NCBI GenBank assembly: GCA_037693485.1
Contig: CM075350.1
Coordinates: 67,684,001-67,748,000 of the forward strand
Length of the DNA stretch: 64,000 nucleotides
Source of the DNA: Kitagawia praeruptora
Taxonomy: Eukaryota > Streptophyta > Magnoliopsida > Apiales > Apiaceae
Direction: 5' to 3'
The notes beneath the pieces are model-generated. The model was given only the letters and a program-made list of their open reading frames with translations, had not been told where the DNA came from and ran no database searches. The position numbers and the translations under genes are program-made. Below, piece by piece: positions 13,154 to 23,109 of the stretch; the first letter of the stretch is position 1; each line of letters opens with the position of its first letter.

Positions 13154-13396
13154 CTAGATTGTGGAATGAGGACATTACATGCCATTTACGAGCGTGATCC
13201 CCCCGAGTGGTTCTTTGATATCATCACTGAGTTTTTGGCTCGTTATGATCGGATCAACACCGAGTGGAGGGGTGTTGGATTTATCAGACCTAGTTTTGAT
13301 AGACCCTCTCGTGCACATGATATGGATATTGACCCCAGCGGTCCTTCATCTTCGCAGCAGCCTCCACTAGCCGTTTCTCAGAAACGTTTGCGTGAG
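13154..13396 (+). CDS. PMD exon (243 nt)
   Basis: Encodes LDCGMRTLHAIYERDPPEWF and then a charged and Ser/Gln-rich tail. AG acceptor at 13152-13153 and donor GAG|GTAGTAATC. The inverted copy at 32156-32398 is also 243 nt. This is the C-terminal part of the PMD; from here on exons become short and begin with GTT. Confidence 0.8.
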
Positions 13397-13474
13397 GTAG
13401 TAATCTTTTGATACTTGTTATCTTTGAATGTAGTGGATTGAATATATGTACGATTGTTGTATATTTTATTATAG

Positions 13475-14133
13475 GTTGAGACTGTTGATTCTCATGCTTC
13501 ACTTACGCATAGACCTGTCAAAACAGGTGGGTGGTGTCGTTTCGTGTCGTGTACTTTCGTGTTTCGTGTACCTGAATGCTAAACCCAAACCCACCCGTTT
13601 AGGGTTCGTGTCATTTCGTGTTCGTGTACTTTCGTGTTCGTGTACGTTTCGTGTCGTGTTTCGTGTTATTTTAATTAATAATAAAAATATAAATATAAAT
13701 ATAAATATATTAAAATATTACAATTTTCGATTATATTTTTACAAATATATATTAAAAATGTATTTTTACATAGTATTTATAAATATTATTATAAATTTAT
13801 GTATAATCACAAATATAAATGTTAAATGTCTAATAAAAATATTAAAATATCTAATACCAACAAAACAAAACAGTTAATTATTTATTTATATTTATTTATT
13901 TATTTATTTATTTCGTGTACTTCGTGTCGTGTCGTGTACTTGAAGGGTAAACCCAAACCCGACACTAAATCTCGGTCGTGTACTTTCGTGTTCGTGTACT
14001 TTCGTGTCGTGTACTAAAAATGCAAATCCATGACACTAAATTTTCGTGTCGTTTTTTCGTGTCGTGTCGAAAATTGCCGGGTCTACTTACGCACGATGCC
14101 ACACCTCATGTCTCTTATAAACGTCCTCGTCAG
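13475..14133 (+). pseudogene. Short VET-type exon split by a hAT MITE
   Basis: Exon pieces 13475-13509 and 14094-14133 join to a 75-nt exon encoding VETVDSHASLTHDATPHV and more. The donor is again followed by GTAGTAATC. The inverted copy near 32.05 kb is uninterrupted. Confidence 0.7.
13510..14085 (+). mobile_element. Non-autonomous hAT element (MITE), 576 bp
   Basis: Terminal inverted repeats TAGACCTGTC and GCCGGGTCTA, flanked by an 8-bp target duplication CTTACGCA (13502-13509 and 14086-14093). The empty site is present in the inverted copy. Both ends are packed with CGTGTCGTG and TTCGTGTACTTTCGTG strings, which look like subterminal transposase sites; the middle is AT-rich and non-coding. 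Confidence 0.9.
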
Positions 14134-14224
14134 GTAGTAATCCTTAATGCTAGGTTTAATTCGAGTCACTTAGGAGGAATTATATATATAACTATGTGAT
14201 CGGTTCGTTGACATATAATTGCAG

Positions 14225-14623
14225 GTTGAAACTACAGATGCTCTTGCTACACAGCCTACCCTGGTATCTGTCCCGCCTATAGTCCAAGTTGAGGTATCAA
14301 TCCTTAACGCTTGGTTTAATGCAAGAATTATAGAAATTAATAAGGGTATAAAATGCATGATCGGTGTATCTTGTAGGTTGAGGCTACAGCAGCTGCTCCT
14401 CCTGTTACACAGACGACCCCAGTATCTAGCCCTCCTCCTTCACAGTCTACGCCGGTATCTATCCCCCTCATGCTCATATTAATCTCTCCTTACTGTAATT
14501 TCCTTCTTATATACCAACTTTTTATATGTTCGTGTTTTTATCTCATTATGGTTGCAGGTTAGCACTATTCCTGCTGTGACAAAGCCTACCCCGGCATCTG
14601 TCCCCCATCATGCTCAGATTGAG
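14225..14623 (+). pseudogene. Three short Pro/Thr-rich exons
   Basis: Exons at 14225-14293, from 14377, and 14558-14623. Each starts GTT (VETT, VEAT, VSTI) after a TAG or GCAG acceptor. Two end in GAG|GTAYTAATC. The middle one lacks the GAGGTACT at its end (CATATT runs directly into AATCTC), so its donor is lost. The same loss occurs in the inverted copy, so it predates the duplication. Confidence 0.65.
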
Positions 14624-14711
14624 GTACTAATCTCTCCTATTTGTGATTTTCTTCTTATATACCATTGAGGTACTAATCTCTCCTATTTGACTTTTGTTAT
14701 CATAATTGTAG

Positions 14712-14968
14712 GCTCCAATACCATGTGAGTTGGCAGTGGATGGCAACAAGGTTGCCTATGGCATGGCTTACCCGGATGGAGGAGAAATGAGTAGGAAAAT
14801 ACATGGCAAGCCATGCCTACTGGATGTCTGAGAGTGTCAGTGGATAGGGGGATCCAACTAGAAGCCTTGACTCCAGTTCCAGTACCTGGTGAGATGGAGA
14901 CGGTCAAGCAAGCTGTTGGATCTCATGTTGCATGGCCCAAGGACTGGATCATACGTCGAAATACTGAG
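14712..14968 (+). pseudogene. DUF8039-like exon with 1-nt deletion
   Basis: Encodes KVAYGMAYPDGG, then after a frame change PTGCLRVSVD, PVPVPGEMETVKQAVGSHVA and WPKDWIIRR. This resembles the DUF8039 region found near Ulp1-like peptidases in plant transposon proteins. The exon is 257 nt here and 258 nt in the inverted copy (31167-31424); the missing base is at about 14812 (AAGCCATG versus AAGCCAATG), so this copy is frameshifted. Confidence 0.7.
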
Positions 14969-14989
14969 GTTTGTACTTCTATAAAAATA

Positions 14990-15868
14990 CTATAAAGGTC
15001 TAAATGCAAAATTATAGAAATAAGGGTCTAAAATGCAAGAAATAGAGAAATAAGGGTCTAAAATGCAAGAAATAGAGAAGTAAAGGTCTAAAAGGCAAGA
15101 AATAGAGAAGTAAAGGTCTAAAATGCAATAAATAGAGAAGTAAAGGTCTAAAATGCAAGAAATAGAGAAGTAAAGGTCTAAAATGTAAGAAATAGAGAAG
15201 TAAAGTTATAAAATGTAAGAAATAGAAAAATAAAGGTCTAAAATGCAAAATTATAGAAATAAGGTTATAAAATGCAAGAAATAGAGAAATAAGGGTCTAA
15301 AATGCAAGAAATAGAGAAATAAAGGTCTAAAATGCAAGAAATAGAGAAGTAAAGTTATAAAATGCAAGAAATAGAAAAATAAAGGTCTAAAATGCAAAAT
15401 TATAGAAATAAGGTTATAAAATGCAAGAAATAGAGAAATAAGGGTCTAAAATGCAAGAAATAGAGAAATAAAGGTTTAAAATGCAAGAAATAGAGAAATA
15501 AAGGTCTAAAATGAAAAATTATAGAACTAAGGTTATAAAATGCAAGAAATAGAGAAATAAAGGTCTAAAATGCAAAATTATAGAAATAAGGTTATAAAAT
15601 GCAAGAAATAGAGAAATAAGGGTCTAAAATGCAAGAAATAGAGAAATAAAGGTCTAAAATGCAAGAAATAGAGAAATAAAGGTCTAAAATGCAAGAAATA
15701 GAGAAGTAAAGGTCTAAAATGCAAGAAATAGAGAAGTAAAGTTATAAAATGCAAGAAATAGAAAAATAAAGGTCTAAAATGCAAAATTATAGAAATAAGG
15801 TTATAAAATGCAAGAAATAGAGAAATAAGGGTCTAAAATGCAAGAAATAGAGAAATAAGGGTTATCAC
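14990..15868 (+). repeat. 30-bp intronic minisatellite, antisense orientation
   Basis: About 28 tandem copies of a 29-30-bp unit (AAAATGCAAGAAATAGAGAA then ATAAAGGTCT) with variants AAAATTATAGAAATAAGGTT. It is the reverse complement of TTGCATTTTAGACCTTTATTT, which occurs in sense orientation in the earlier intron at 13.0-13.1 kb. The inverted copy's matching intron is about 30.09-31.14 kb and is longer. Confidence 0.85.
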
Positions 15869-15881
15869 ATTGCGGTTGCAG

Positions 15882-16634
15882 ATTGAGACTACAGCAGCTG
15901 CTCCTCCTGTTACACAGCCGACCCTGGGATCTAGCCCTCCTCCTTCACAGTCTGTCCCCCCTGATGCTCATATTGAGGTACTAATCTCTCCTATTTGTGA
16001 TTTCCTTTCTTATATACCAACAACATGAATATGTTATTCATGTTTTTATCACATTGCGGTTGCAGGTTAGCCCTCCTCCTTCACAGCTTATACAGATTGA
16101 GACTACAGTTGAGACTACAGCAGCTGCTCCTCCTGTTACACAGCCGACCCTGGGATCTAGCCCTCCTCCTTCACAGTCTGTCCCCCCTGATGCTCATATT
16201 GAGGTACTAATCTCTCCTATTTGTGATTTCCTTTCTTATAAACCAACAGCATGAATATGTTATTCATGTTTTTATCACATTGTGGTTGCAGGTTAGCTCT
16301 CCTCCTTCACAGCTTATACAGGTTCAGACTACAGTTGAGACTACAGCAGCTGCTCCTCCTGTTACACAGCCGACCCTAGGATCTAGCCCTCCTCCTTCAC
16401 AGTCTGTCCCCCCTGATGCTCATATTGAGGTACTAATCTCTCTTATTTGTGATTTCCTTTCTTATATACCAACAACATGAATATGTTATTCATGTTTTTA
16501 TCACATTGTGGTTGCAGGTTAGCCCTCCTCCTTCACAGCCGATACAGGTTCAGACTACAGTTGCTCCTTCTCCTTCTACACACATGGTAACACCTTTATC
16601 AGACCGCCCCATCCCTCCTGGTGTCAACCTTGAT
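15882..16634 (+). CDS. Tandem 226-bp exon-intron units encoding Pro/Thr-rich repeats
   Basis: Four exons, 15882-15977, 16066-16203, 16292-16429 and 16518-16634 (96, 138, 138 and 117 nt, all phase 0). They encode repeats such as VSPPPSQLIQ...TTAAAPPVTQPTLGSSPPPS...VPPDAHIE. Each follows TTGCAG and ends GAG|GTACTAATC (the last GAT|GTAATAATC). Exon starts are 226 bp apart and the introns repeat with them, so whole exon-intron units were duplicated. The encoded region should be an unstructured linker between PMD and peptidase. The inverted copy has five exons. Confidence 0.75.
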
Positions 16635-16719
16635 GTAATAATCTTTAACTTTGACTCAACTTTGTGACGTATTGTATTTGAAATGTTTATATGATTTTTG
16701 TATCTTCATCGAATGGCAG

Positions 16720-17317
16720 GATGAAACCACTACTCCTGGTTCAGAGTTTACCCCAGTGGCGGGTGGACTTGTGAAGTTTGGTAGTATCAGTGGTGTTATT
16801 CCTGATAACTTAAGTGAAATGCTTGGGGTATGTATCTTGAATCATACATTCGTTTTGGCTTGATATTTTTTCCATATGCCATGAATATCCATCATGATTA
16901 GGGGTATTGACATGTATTTGCATTTGGACACTGAAGAGGATAAATACAAGGATACGCAGAGGCGGCCTGCTTATGTATCAGGTGATATGAAGAGGCCACT
17001 GAAAAATCGGAAAATCAACTGGCTGTTTAAGCATTGGTGGGGTGAAAAGCATAATTTTATTAAGAGTGTTGGTGGGATGGTTGCGGAGCTTGCTTGGGAA
17101 AATGTCCAATGCCTAAAACGCGATCGTGAAATAGAGTCGTCAGTTCTGGATGCATATATTGACCTGCTGAAGCTTAGGGAGAGTACATATGTTCAGCATA
17201 AAGTGCTAGGCCGTCAATCCAAGAGGTTCTTCCTTGGCATGAGTTATTTCACGACCATTGCAACTGGGCATTGCACCGACTTGAAGGAAAATCAATTCAA
17301 ATTTCTTGCATTTTAGT
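16720..17317 (+). CDS. Linker exons before the Ulp1 domain
   Basis: An exon at 16720-16827 (DETTTPGSEFTPVAGGLVKF) is followed by a second coding stretch at about 16902-17317 with GIDMYLHLDTEEDKYKDTQ and ESTYVQHKVLGRQSKRFF. The reading frame does not pass cleanly over the acceptor ATTAG at 16900, and the 3' donor is unclear, so one more small lesion or an unusual splice is likely. I do not recognise a domain here; position suggests the N-terminal extension of the peptidase. Confidence 0.5.
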
Positions 17318-17399
17318 CCTTATTTTGGTTAATTATTCCATTTCATAACTTATTATTTGGTTAATTAGTTAATTGTTGCATTTAATAACTTATTGCATT

Positions 17400-18890
17400 A
17401 TTATAGAATTATAAAATGCAAAATTATAAAAATAAAGGTCTAAAATGCAAAATTATAGAAATAAAGGTCTAAAATGCAAGAAATAGAGAAATAAAGGTCT
17501 AAAATGCGAAATTACAGAAATAAGGTTATAAAATGCAAGAAATAGAGAAATAAAGGTCTAAAATGCAAAATTATAGAAATAAGGTTATAAAATGCAAGAA
17601 ATAGAGAAATAAGGGTCTAAAATGCAAGAAATAGAGAAATAAAGGTCTAAAATGCAAAATTATAGAAATAAAGGTCTAAAATGCAAGAAATAGAGAAATA
17701 AAGGTCTAAAATGTAAAATTATTGAAATAAGGTTATAAAATGCAAGAAATAGAGAAATAAAGGTCTAAAATGCAAAATTATAGAAATAAGGTTATAAAAT
17801 GCAAGAAATAGAGAAATAAAGGTCTAAAATGCAAAATTATAGAAATAAGGTTATAAAATGCAAGAAATAGAGAAATAAGGGTCTAAAATGCAAGAAATAG
17901 AGAAATAAAGGTCTAAAATGCAAAATTATAGAAATAAAGGTCTAAAATGCAAGAAATAGAGAAATAAAGGTCTAAAATGTAAAATTATTGAAATAAGGTT
18001 ATAAAATGCAAGAAATAGAGAAATAAAGGTCTAAAATGCAAAATTATAGAAATAAGGTTATAAAATGCAAGAAATAGAGAAATAAAGGTCTAAAATGCAA
18101 AATTATAGAAATAAGGTTATAAAATGCAAGAAATAGAGAAATAAGGGTCTAAAATGCAAGAAATAGAGAAATAAAGGTCTAAAATGCAAAATTATAGAAA
18201 TAAAGGTCTAAAATGCAAGAAATAGAGAAATGAAGGTCTAAAATGCAAAATTATTGAAATAAGGTTATAAAATGCAAGAAATAGAGAAATAAAGGTCTAA
18301 AATGCAAAATTATAGAAATAAAGGTCTAAAATGCAAGAAATAGAGAAATAAATGTCTAAAATGCAAGAAATATAGAAATAAAGGTCTAAAATGCAAAATT
18401 ATAAAAATAAAGGTCTAAAATGCAAAATTATAGAAATAAAGGTCTAAAATGCAAGAAATAGAGAAATAAAGGTCTAAAATGCAAAATTATAGAAATAAAG
18501 GTCTAAAATGCAAGAAATAGAGAAATGAAGGTCTAAAATGCAAAATTATTGAAATAAGGTTATAAAATGCAAGAAATAGAGAAATAAATGTCTAAAATGC
18601 AAAATTATAGAAATAAAGGTCTAAAATGCAAGAAATAGAGAAATAAAGGTCTAAAATGCAAGAAATAGAGAAATAAAGGTCTAAAATGCAAAATTATAAA
18701 AATAAAGGTCTAAAATGCAAAATTATAGAAATAAATGTCTAAAATGCAAGAAATAGAGAAATAAAGGTCTAAAATGCAAAATTATAGAAATAAGGTCATA
18801 AAATGCAAGAAATAGAGAAATAAGGGTCTAAAATGCAAGAAATAGAGAAATAAAGGTCTAAAATGCAAGAAATATAGAATAATAGAAAAT
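17400..18890 (+). repeat. Large 30-bp intronic minisatellite, antisense orientation
   Basis: Close to 50 tandem copies of the same 29-30-bp unit as at 15 kb, with higher-order blocks of about 280 bp repeating near 17.55-18.3 kb. It is entered from sense-orientation TTGCATTTTAG at 17308 and ends in a 22-bp perfect palindrome (18887-18908) that switches back to TTCTTGCATTT. This marks an inversion junction inside the intron. Confidence 0.85.
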
Positions 18891-18934
18891 GCAAGAATTC
18901 TTGCATTTCATAACTTATTTTCTCTTTTTTGCAG

Positions 18935-19558
18935 ATGCATCCAAATTGTAAAACTCCGGAGAGGTTGAAAGAGCAAGAAAGTTTCTATATTACTTACCAA
19001 GACCAGCACTTTGGGCCACCAATACACTTGTGTGATGTTGCTATGTTCCCCGTATGCACAGGTGGTCATTGGTTTTTGTTTGTTGTGGACCTTGAACGAT
19101 TGAAATTGCTTTTAATTGATCCTCTCCGGGACCATGGATCTTATTGTGACTTACGAAAGGTGTACGCCAAGGAGATTTATGTCATGGTAATCTTATGCAA
19201 TGTTTTTTAAATATGTCTTCTTTCTTGAATATGTTTTTAATTTTTTGTGGTAAATTTGTAGGAAAAATTATTGCCGTGCATGCTTCATTTCTTGGAACCT
19301 TTGAGATTTGCTGAAGACAGTTTCATGAATGTGAAGTTCATTACGGATCGACCGAAGCAACAAGGCGGCTCTGATTGTGGCGTGTACGTTTGCAAGTATA
19401 TGGATGCTATACTTGGCGGCATATCATTGAAAGATGTAATGTGGCACCCAGTATATGATGTTTTGACTTTCCGGTATCGCATAGCTTGGGAGTTTTTTAA
19501 ATGGGAAGCACGGAAAATGACTATTGTCGGGTTACAACAAAGGCAGCTGGGACTTTAG
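18935..19558 (+). CDS. Ulp1-like C48 cysteine peptidase domain (two exons)
   Basis: Exons 18935-19186 and 19262-19558 (84 and 98 codons plus stop), with GCAG and TTGTAG acceptors and an ATG|GTAATC donor. The peptidase triad is visible: His in GGHWFLFVVDLE, Asp in LLLIDPLRDHG, the oxyanion Gln and catalytic Cys in PKQQGGSDCGVYVCKYMD. Ulp1 enzymes process or remove SUMO; transposon-borne relatives are common in plant Mutator-like elements, but their substrate is unknown. This end of the gene has no copy in the right arm. All catalytic residues are kept, so the domain itself may be functional if transcribed separately. Confidence 0.85.
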
Positions 19559-19818
19559 TTAAATTTGATCTTGTTTATTTGATTGTATTATTATTTTGTT
19601 AATTTTGCTTTGAAAATAGGTAGTTGTATTGTTGTATTTATATTGGTTGGGATTGTGTTGATATGGTATTTCGCGTTTATGTGGTTAAAACAGGTTTTAT
19701 AAAATGTAGATGGGAAGCAGTAAAAACAGATTCCTTATTGCAGTTTTTTTTGCTATCTGTTTTTACTGGGTAAAAGAAAAAACAAGCTGACTTTTAAAAA
19801 AAAAAAAACAAAACCTAG
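19559..19818 (+). other. 3' flank of the Ulp1 gene
   Basis: AT-rich sequence after the stop codon. It contains the inverted pair GGAAGCAGTAAAAACAGATT and ATCTGTTTTTACTGGG around 19.72-19.78 kb, a possible hairpin near the transcript end, then a poly(A)-like run before the first fold-back block. Confidence 0.4.
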
Positions 19819-20291
19819 CTGCAATGAGGCCTTGCTATCCGGCAATAATTTTTTTTTATTATTTATTTCCTTATATTAAAAATTAGAAAAATGATAAAAT
19901 TACAATTTATTTCAATTGTTAAATGTAAAATTCGAGAAAAATGAAAAAAAATATTTTTTTTCCCCAAATTTTATTTTAAAACTTGACAAAATTTGCATTT
20001 AAAAATCGAAAAAAGACATAAATTATATTTTATTCCTAATAATTAATTTAAAATTCGAGAAAAGTGGGAAAAAAATTCCAGTTTTTTAAACTAAAATTCG
20101 AAAGAAAGGATTAATTTAAAAAAAATTTGATGTTTTTTTTTCGAATTTTAAAGCAATAATTATAAATAAATAATTTAAAATATCATTACTTAAAAAAATA
20201 TTGAAATATGAGCGGAATTCATTTCGCATTCATATATGAACGGTTGCTAAAATGAACAGATGTGGCATTCGTGGCCGAGCGGGTTGTTGGT

Positions 20292-20362
20292 AATCGAAAC
20301 TCCGAGGTTAAGCGTGCTTGGGCTAGAGCAATTCTGGGATGGGTGACCCCCTGGGAAGTTCC
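20292..20362 (+). other. 5S rRNA-derived segment
   Basis: Matches the 3' two-thirds of plant 5S rRNA, including the pol III internal control region: GGTTAAGCGTGCTTGGGC, GATGGGTGACC and CCTGGGAAGT. The 5' part of 5S is replaced by unrelated sequence, so this is not a functional 5S gene. The internal promoter boxes are largely intact. Confidence 0.8.
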
Positions 20363-20520
20363 CTTTTTCCAATTTTTTTTAAATTTTGTATAAAAAAATT
20401 AGATAATTTTTTTTTAAATTATAGTTTAATCCAAATGTCCCAGGAAAAAATAATTTAGTAGATTCAGAAAAATTAGATAATAATTTTTTTGAGCAAACTT
20501 AAAAAAAAAAATTGGAAAAA

Positions 20521-20591
20521 GGAAACTTCCCAGGGGGTCACCCATCCCAGAATTGCTCTAGCCCAAGCACGCTTAACCTCGGAGTTTCGAT
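20521..20591 (-). other. 5S rRNA-derived segment (inverted mate)
   Basis: Reverse complement of the segment at 20292-20362, facing it across a 158-bp AT-rich loop. Confidence 0.8.
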
Positions 20592-21095
20592 TCGAAACAA
20601 CCCGCTCGGCCAGGAATGCCACATCTGCTCATTTTAGCAACCGTTCATATGTGAATGCGAAATGAATTCCGCTCATATTTCAATATTTTTTTAAGTAATA
20701 ATATTTTAAATTATTTATTTATAATTATTGCTTTAAAATTCGAAAAAAAACATCAATTTTTTTTTAAATTAATCCTTTCTTTCGAATTTTAGTTTAAAAA
20801 ACTGGAATTTTTTTCCCCACTTTTCTCGAATTTTAAATTAATTATTAGGAATAAAATATAATTTATGTCTTTTTTCGATTTTTAAATGCAAATTTTGTCA
20901 AGTTTTAAAATAAAATTTGGGGAAAAAAATAATTTTTTTTTCATTTTTCTCGAATTTTACATTTAACAATTGAAATAAATTGTAATTTTATCATTTTTCC
21001 AATTTTTAATATAAGGAAATAAATAATAATAAAAAATTATTGCCATCCGCAAGGCCTCATTGCGGCAGTAGCTTTTCTCTCTCCTTCGCTTCTTG

Positions 21096-21114
21096 CCGCA
21101 TTGAGGCCTTGCGA
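21096..21114. promoter_or_regulatory. 19-bp dyad, spacer TGAGGCC
   Basis: CCGCAT-TGAGGCC-TTGCGA. It pairs with the dyad at 21047 (spacer GGCCTCA, its reverse complement) across a short spacer. The same paired arrangement occurs at 23052/23091 and 25126/25244. Confidence 0.7.
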
Positions 21115-21490
21115 ATTTTAACCCAGTTTTTAAAAATAATTTGATTCATAATATTTCAATTAAAAATTGGAAAAATGATAAAATTACAATTTATTTAAAA
21201 TGTTAAATGTAAAATTCGAGAAAAATGAAAGAATTATTTTTTTCCCAAAATTAATTTTAAAATTTAAAAAAATTGATAAAATAAAATTCTATTCCAAAAT
21301 TTACAAAAAAAAAATCTTTTTCATTTGAATTCACCCAAAAATATTTATTTAATCGAATAAATGTTGAAAATATATAATATTTTAATTGAATTGGAGATAA
21401 TACAAAATATTTAGAATAAACATGAAAAGAAAATTTTAATTCATTAATAATAATTTTGGAGGGGGGAAAACATCAAAATACAATTTTTAT

Positions 21491-21721
21491 TTAAAATAAT
21501 TTCTTCGAGCCCTCCTTCTTCTTCCGTCTACGCCATTCATCTCCATGCCCGTACAATTTCCTCAAATAGGCAATCTCCATGTTAGCCTCTTTCAAGGCTT
21601 CTTCGAGATCTTCGACTTTTACCTCCAAATTTACAACTTTATCTTCAAGAAGCTTGATTTCTCTCTTGGCTTCTACCAACTTTGTTTTTAAACTAGCATT
21701 CTTCTCATTTTTTGAATCCAT
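21491..21721 (-). CDS. Small coiled-coil protein, 76 aa, copy 1
   Basis: A short protein with regular heptads over residues 8-55 (LKTKLVEAKREIKLLEDKVV, then LEVKVEDLEEALKEANMEIA), predicting one long coiled coil, and a basic tail RRRKKKEGSKK. The start is the Met 80 bp downstream of a TATA box, with a pyrimidine-rich leader in between. Two CCGCAA-N7 dyads lie 226-290 bp upstream of the start, and another pair lies downstream. I do not recognise the family. A coiled coil with a basic tail suggests a dimeric nucleic-acid or partner-binding protein, but that is inference. A second, shortened copy lies at 23515. Confidence 0.6.
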   Translation of the reverse strand: MDSKNEKNASLKTKLVEAKREIKLLEDKVVNLEVKVEDLEEALKEANMEIAYLRKLYGHGDEWRRRKKKEGSKKLF

Positions 21722-21800
21722 GATAAGAAAAATTTTAGGTTGCTAGAGAGAAAAATGAGAAGAAGATTAGAATATGAAATTTTAGGTTGAGGGTGTGAGT

Positions 21801-21808
21801 ATTTATAG
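21801..21808 (-). promoter_or_regulatory. TATA box of coiled-coil gene copy 1
   Basis: CTATAAAT on the minus strand, 80 bp upstream of the ATG. The identical arrangement in copy 2 supports it as a promoter. Confidence 0.6.
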
Positions 21809-21946
21809 AGAAAATATTTCAAATTAAAATTTTTTCAACATTAAAATTCAAAATAAAATTTAATGTATCTTAAAAATAACATTTGAATTTTTGGGAATGT
21901 AAGTTGAACATATGGAAGACTGTGTAAAACTGGTAAGTGTTCCCTG

Positions 21947-22074
21947 CCGCAAAGAGTCATTGCGGCAGTAAAATTTTAAAAAAAATATTGCCGCAAAGAC
22001 GCATCGCGGCATACTACAACAGCATGACATCAGCTTGGGGTCAGTTTCTTTACTGCCGCAACGAGGCAATTCGA
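21947..22074. promoter_or_regulatory. Cluster of three 19-bp dyads
   Basis: CCGCAA-AGAGTCA-TTGCGG at 21947, CCGCAA-AGACGCA-TCGCGG at 21991 and the decayed CCGCAA-CGAGGCA-ATTCGA at 22056. They sit upstream of the coiled-coil gene and at the outer edge of fold-back block 2. Confidence 0.75.
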
Positions 22075-22523
22075 AGAGTAAATTTTTTTTATTATTATTT
22101 ATGTCATGATATTAAAAATTGGAAAAATGATAAAATTACAATTTATTTCAATTGTTAAATATAAAATTCGAGAAAAATGAAAAAAATTATTTTTTTCCCC
22201 AAATTTTATTTTAAAACTTGACAAAATTTGCATTTAAAAATCGAAAAAAGGCATAAATTATATTTTATTCCTAATAATTAATTTAAAATTCGAGAAAAGT
22301 GGGAAAAAAATTCCAGTTTTTTAAACTAAAATTCGAAAGAAAGGATTAATTTAAAAAAAATTTGATGTTTTTTTCGAATTTTAAAGCAATAATTATAAAT
22401 AAATAATTTAAAATATTATTACTTAAAAAAATATTGAAATATGAGCGGAATTCATTTCGCATTCATATATGAGCGGTTGCTAAAATGAACAGATGTGGCA
22501 TTCCTGGCCGAGCGGGTTGTTGG

Positions 22524-22595
22524 TAATCGAAACTTCGAGGTTAAGCGTGCTTGGGCTAGAGCAATTCTAGGATGGGTGACCCCCCGTGAAGTTCC
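22524..22595 (+). other. 5S rRNA-derived segment
   Basis: Same 5S-derived stretch as in block 1 with a few changes (CTAGGATGGGTGACC, CCCGTGAAGTTCC). Confidence 0.75.
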
Positions 22596-22755
22596 CTTTT
22601 TCCAATTTTTTTTTTTAATTTTGTATAAAAAAATTAGATAAATTTTTTTTAAAATTATATTTTAATCCAAATGTCCCAGGAAAAAATAATTTAATAGATT
22701 CAGAAAAATTAGATAATAATTTTTTTGAGCAAACTTAAAAAAAAATTGGAAAAAG

Positions 22756-22827
22756 GGAACTTCCCAGGGGGTCACCCATCCCAGAATTGCTCTAGCCCAA
22801 GAACGCTTAACCTCGGAGTTTCGATTC
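22756..22827 (-). other. 5S rRNA-derived segment (inverted mate)
   Basis: Inverted partner of the segment at 22524-22595. Confidence 0.75.
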
Positions 22828-23090
22828 GCAACAACCCGCTCGGCCAGGAATGCCACATCTGCTCATTTTAGCAACCGTTCATATATGAATGCGAAATGAA
22901 TTCCGCTCATATTTCAATATTTTTTTAAGTAATAATATTTTAAATTATTTATTTATAATTACTGCTTTAAAATTCGAAAAAAAACATCAATTTTTTTTTA
23001 AATTAATCCTTTCTTTCGAATTTTAGTTTAAAAAACTGGAATTATTGCTATTCGCAAGGCCTCATTGCGGCAGGGAGGAGCTTGTTCTTG

Positions 23091-23109
23091 CCGCATTGAG
23101 GCCTTGCGG
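23091..23109. promoter_or_regulatory. 19-bp dyad, spacer TGAGGCC
   Basis: CCGCAT-TGAGGCC-TTGCGG, mate of the GGCCTCA dyad at 23052 across a short spacer, equivalent to the pair at 21047/21096. Confidence 0.7.

Larger units (their letters stand above)
1..19558 (+). pseudogene. PMD-DUF8039-Ulp1 fusion gene, left copy (5' truncated by window, disrupted)
   Basis: A many-exon transposon-type gene. In order it encodes a plant mobile domain (exons to about 13.4 kb), short Pro/Thr/Ser-rich exons (13.5-14.6 kb), a DUF8039-like exon (14.7-15.0 kb), tandem Pro-rich exons (15.9-16.6 kb), a linker and a C48 (Ulp1) peptidase (18.9-19.56 kb). Exons were joined by GT/AG sites and by comparison with the inverted copy at 29.0-35.6 kb, whose main exons have the same lengths (166, 772, 243 nt). 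The left copy cannot be translated: a 10.8-kb LTR element splits the 772-nt exon, a hAT MITE splits the next small exon, and 1 nt is missing near 14812. PMD and Ulp1-like domains are known passengers of plant Mutator-like elements; the host function of such fusions is not established. The first exons lie upstream of the window. Confidence 0.8.
19819..21065. repeat. Fold-back block 1 with inverted 5S-derived segments
   Basis: Two arms of about 550 bp (19.84-20.37 and 20.52-21.05 kb) are reverse complements around a centre near 20.44 kb. Each arm ends outward in a CCGCAA-N7-TTGCGG-type dyad (19819-19837, decayed; 21047-21065, perfect) and inward in a 5S rRNA-like segment. No coding capacity. 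Similar blocks follow at 22056-23070 and 24027-25144. Confidence 0.8.
22056..23070. repeat. Fold-back block 2 with inverted 5S-derived segments
   Basis: Same organisation as block 1: outer dyads at 22056 and 23052 (spacer GGCCTCA), arms reading into 5S-like segments at 22524-22595 (plus) and 22756-22827 (minus), and an AT-rich loop. The right arm is shorter than in block 1. Confidence 0.8.

Noticed and set aside
15012..15784. Repetitive LHFRPLFLYF-type open frames in the minisatellites (also 30173-31123)
   Set aside because: A by-product of a 30-bp unit whose length is a multiple of three; no start context or domain.
14990..18890. Regular 30-bp repeats resembling a CRISPR array
   Set aside because: They are head-to-tail minisatellite units without unique spacers, lie inside introns of a plant transposon gene, and have no cas genes nearby.
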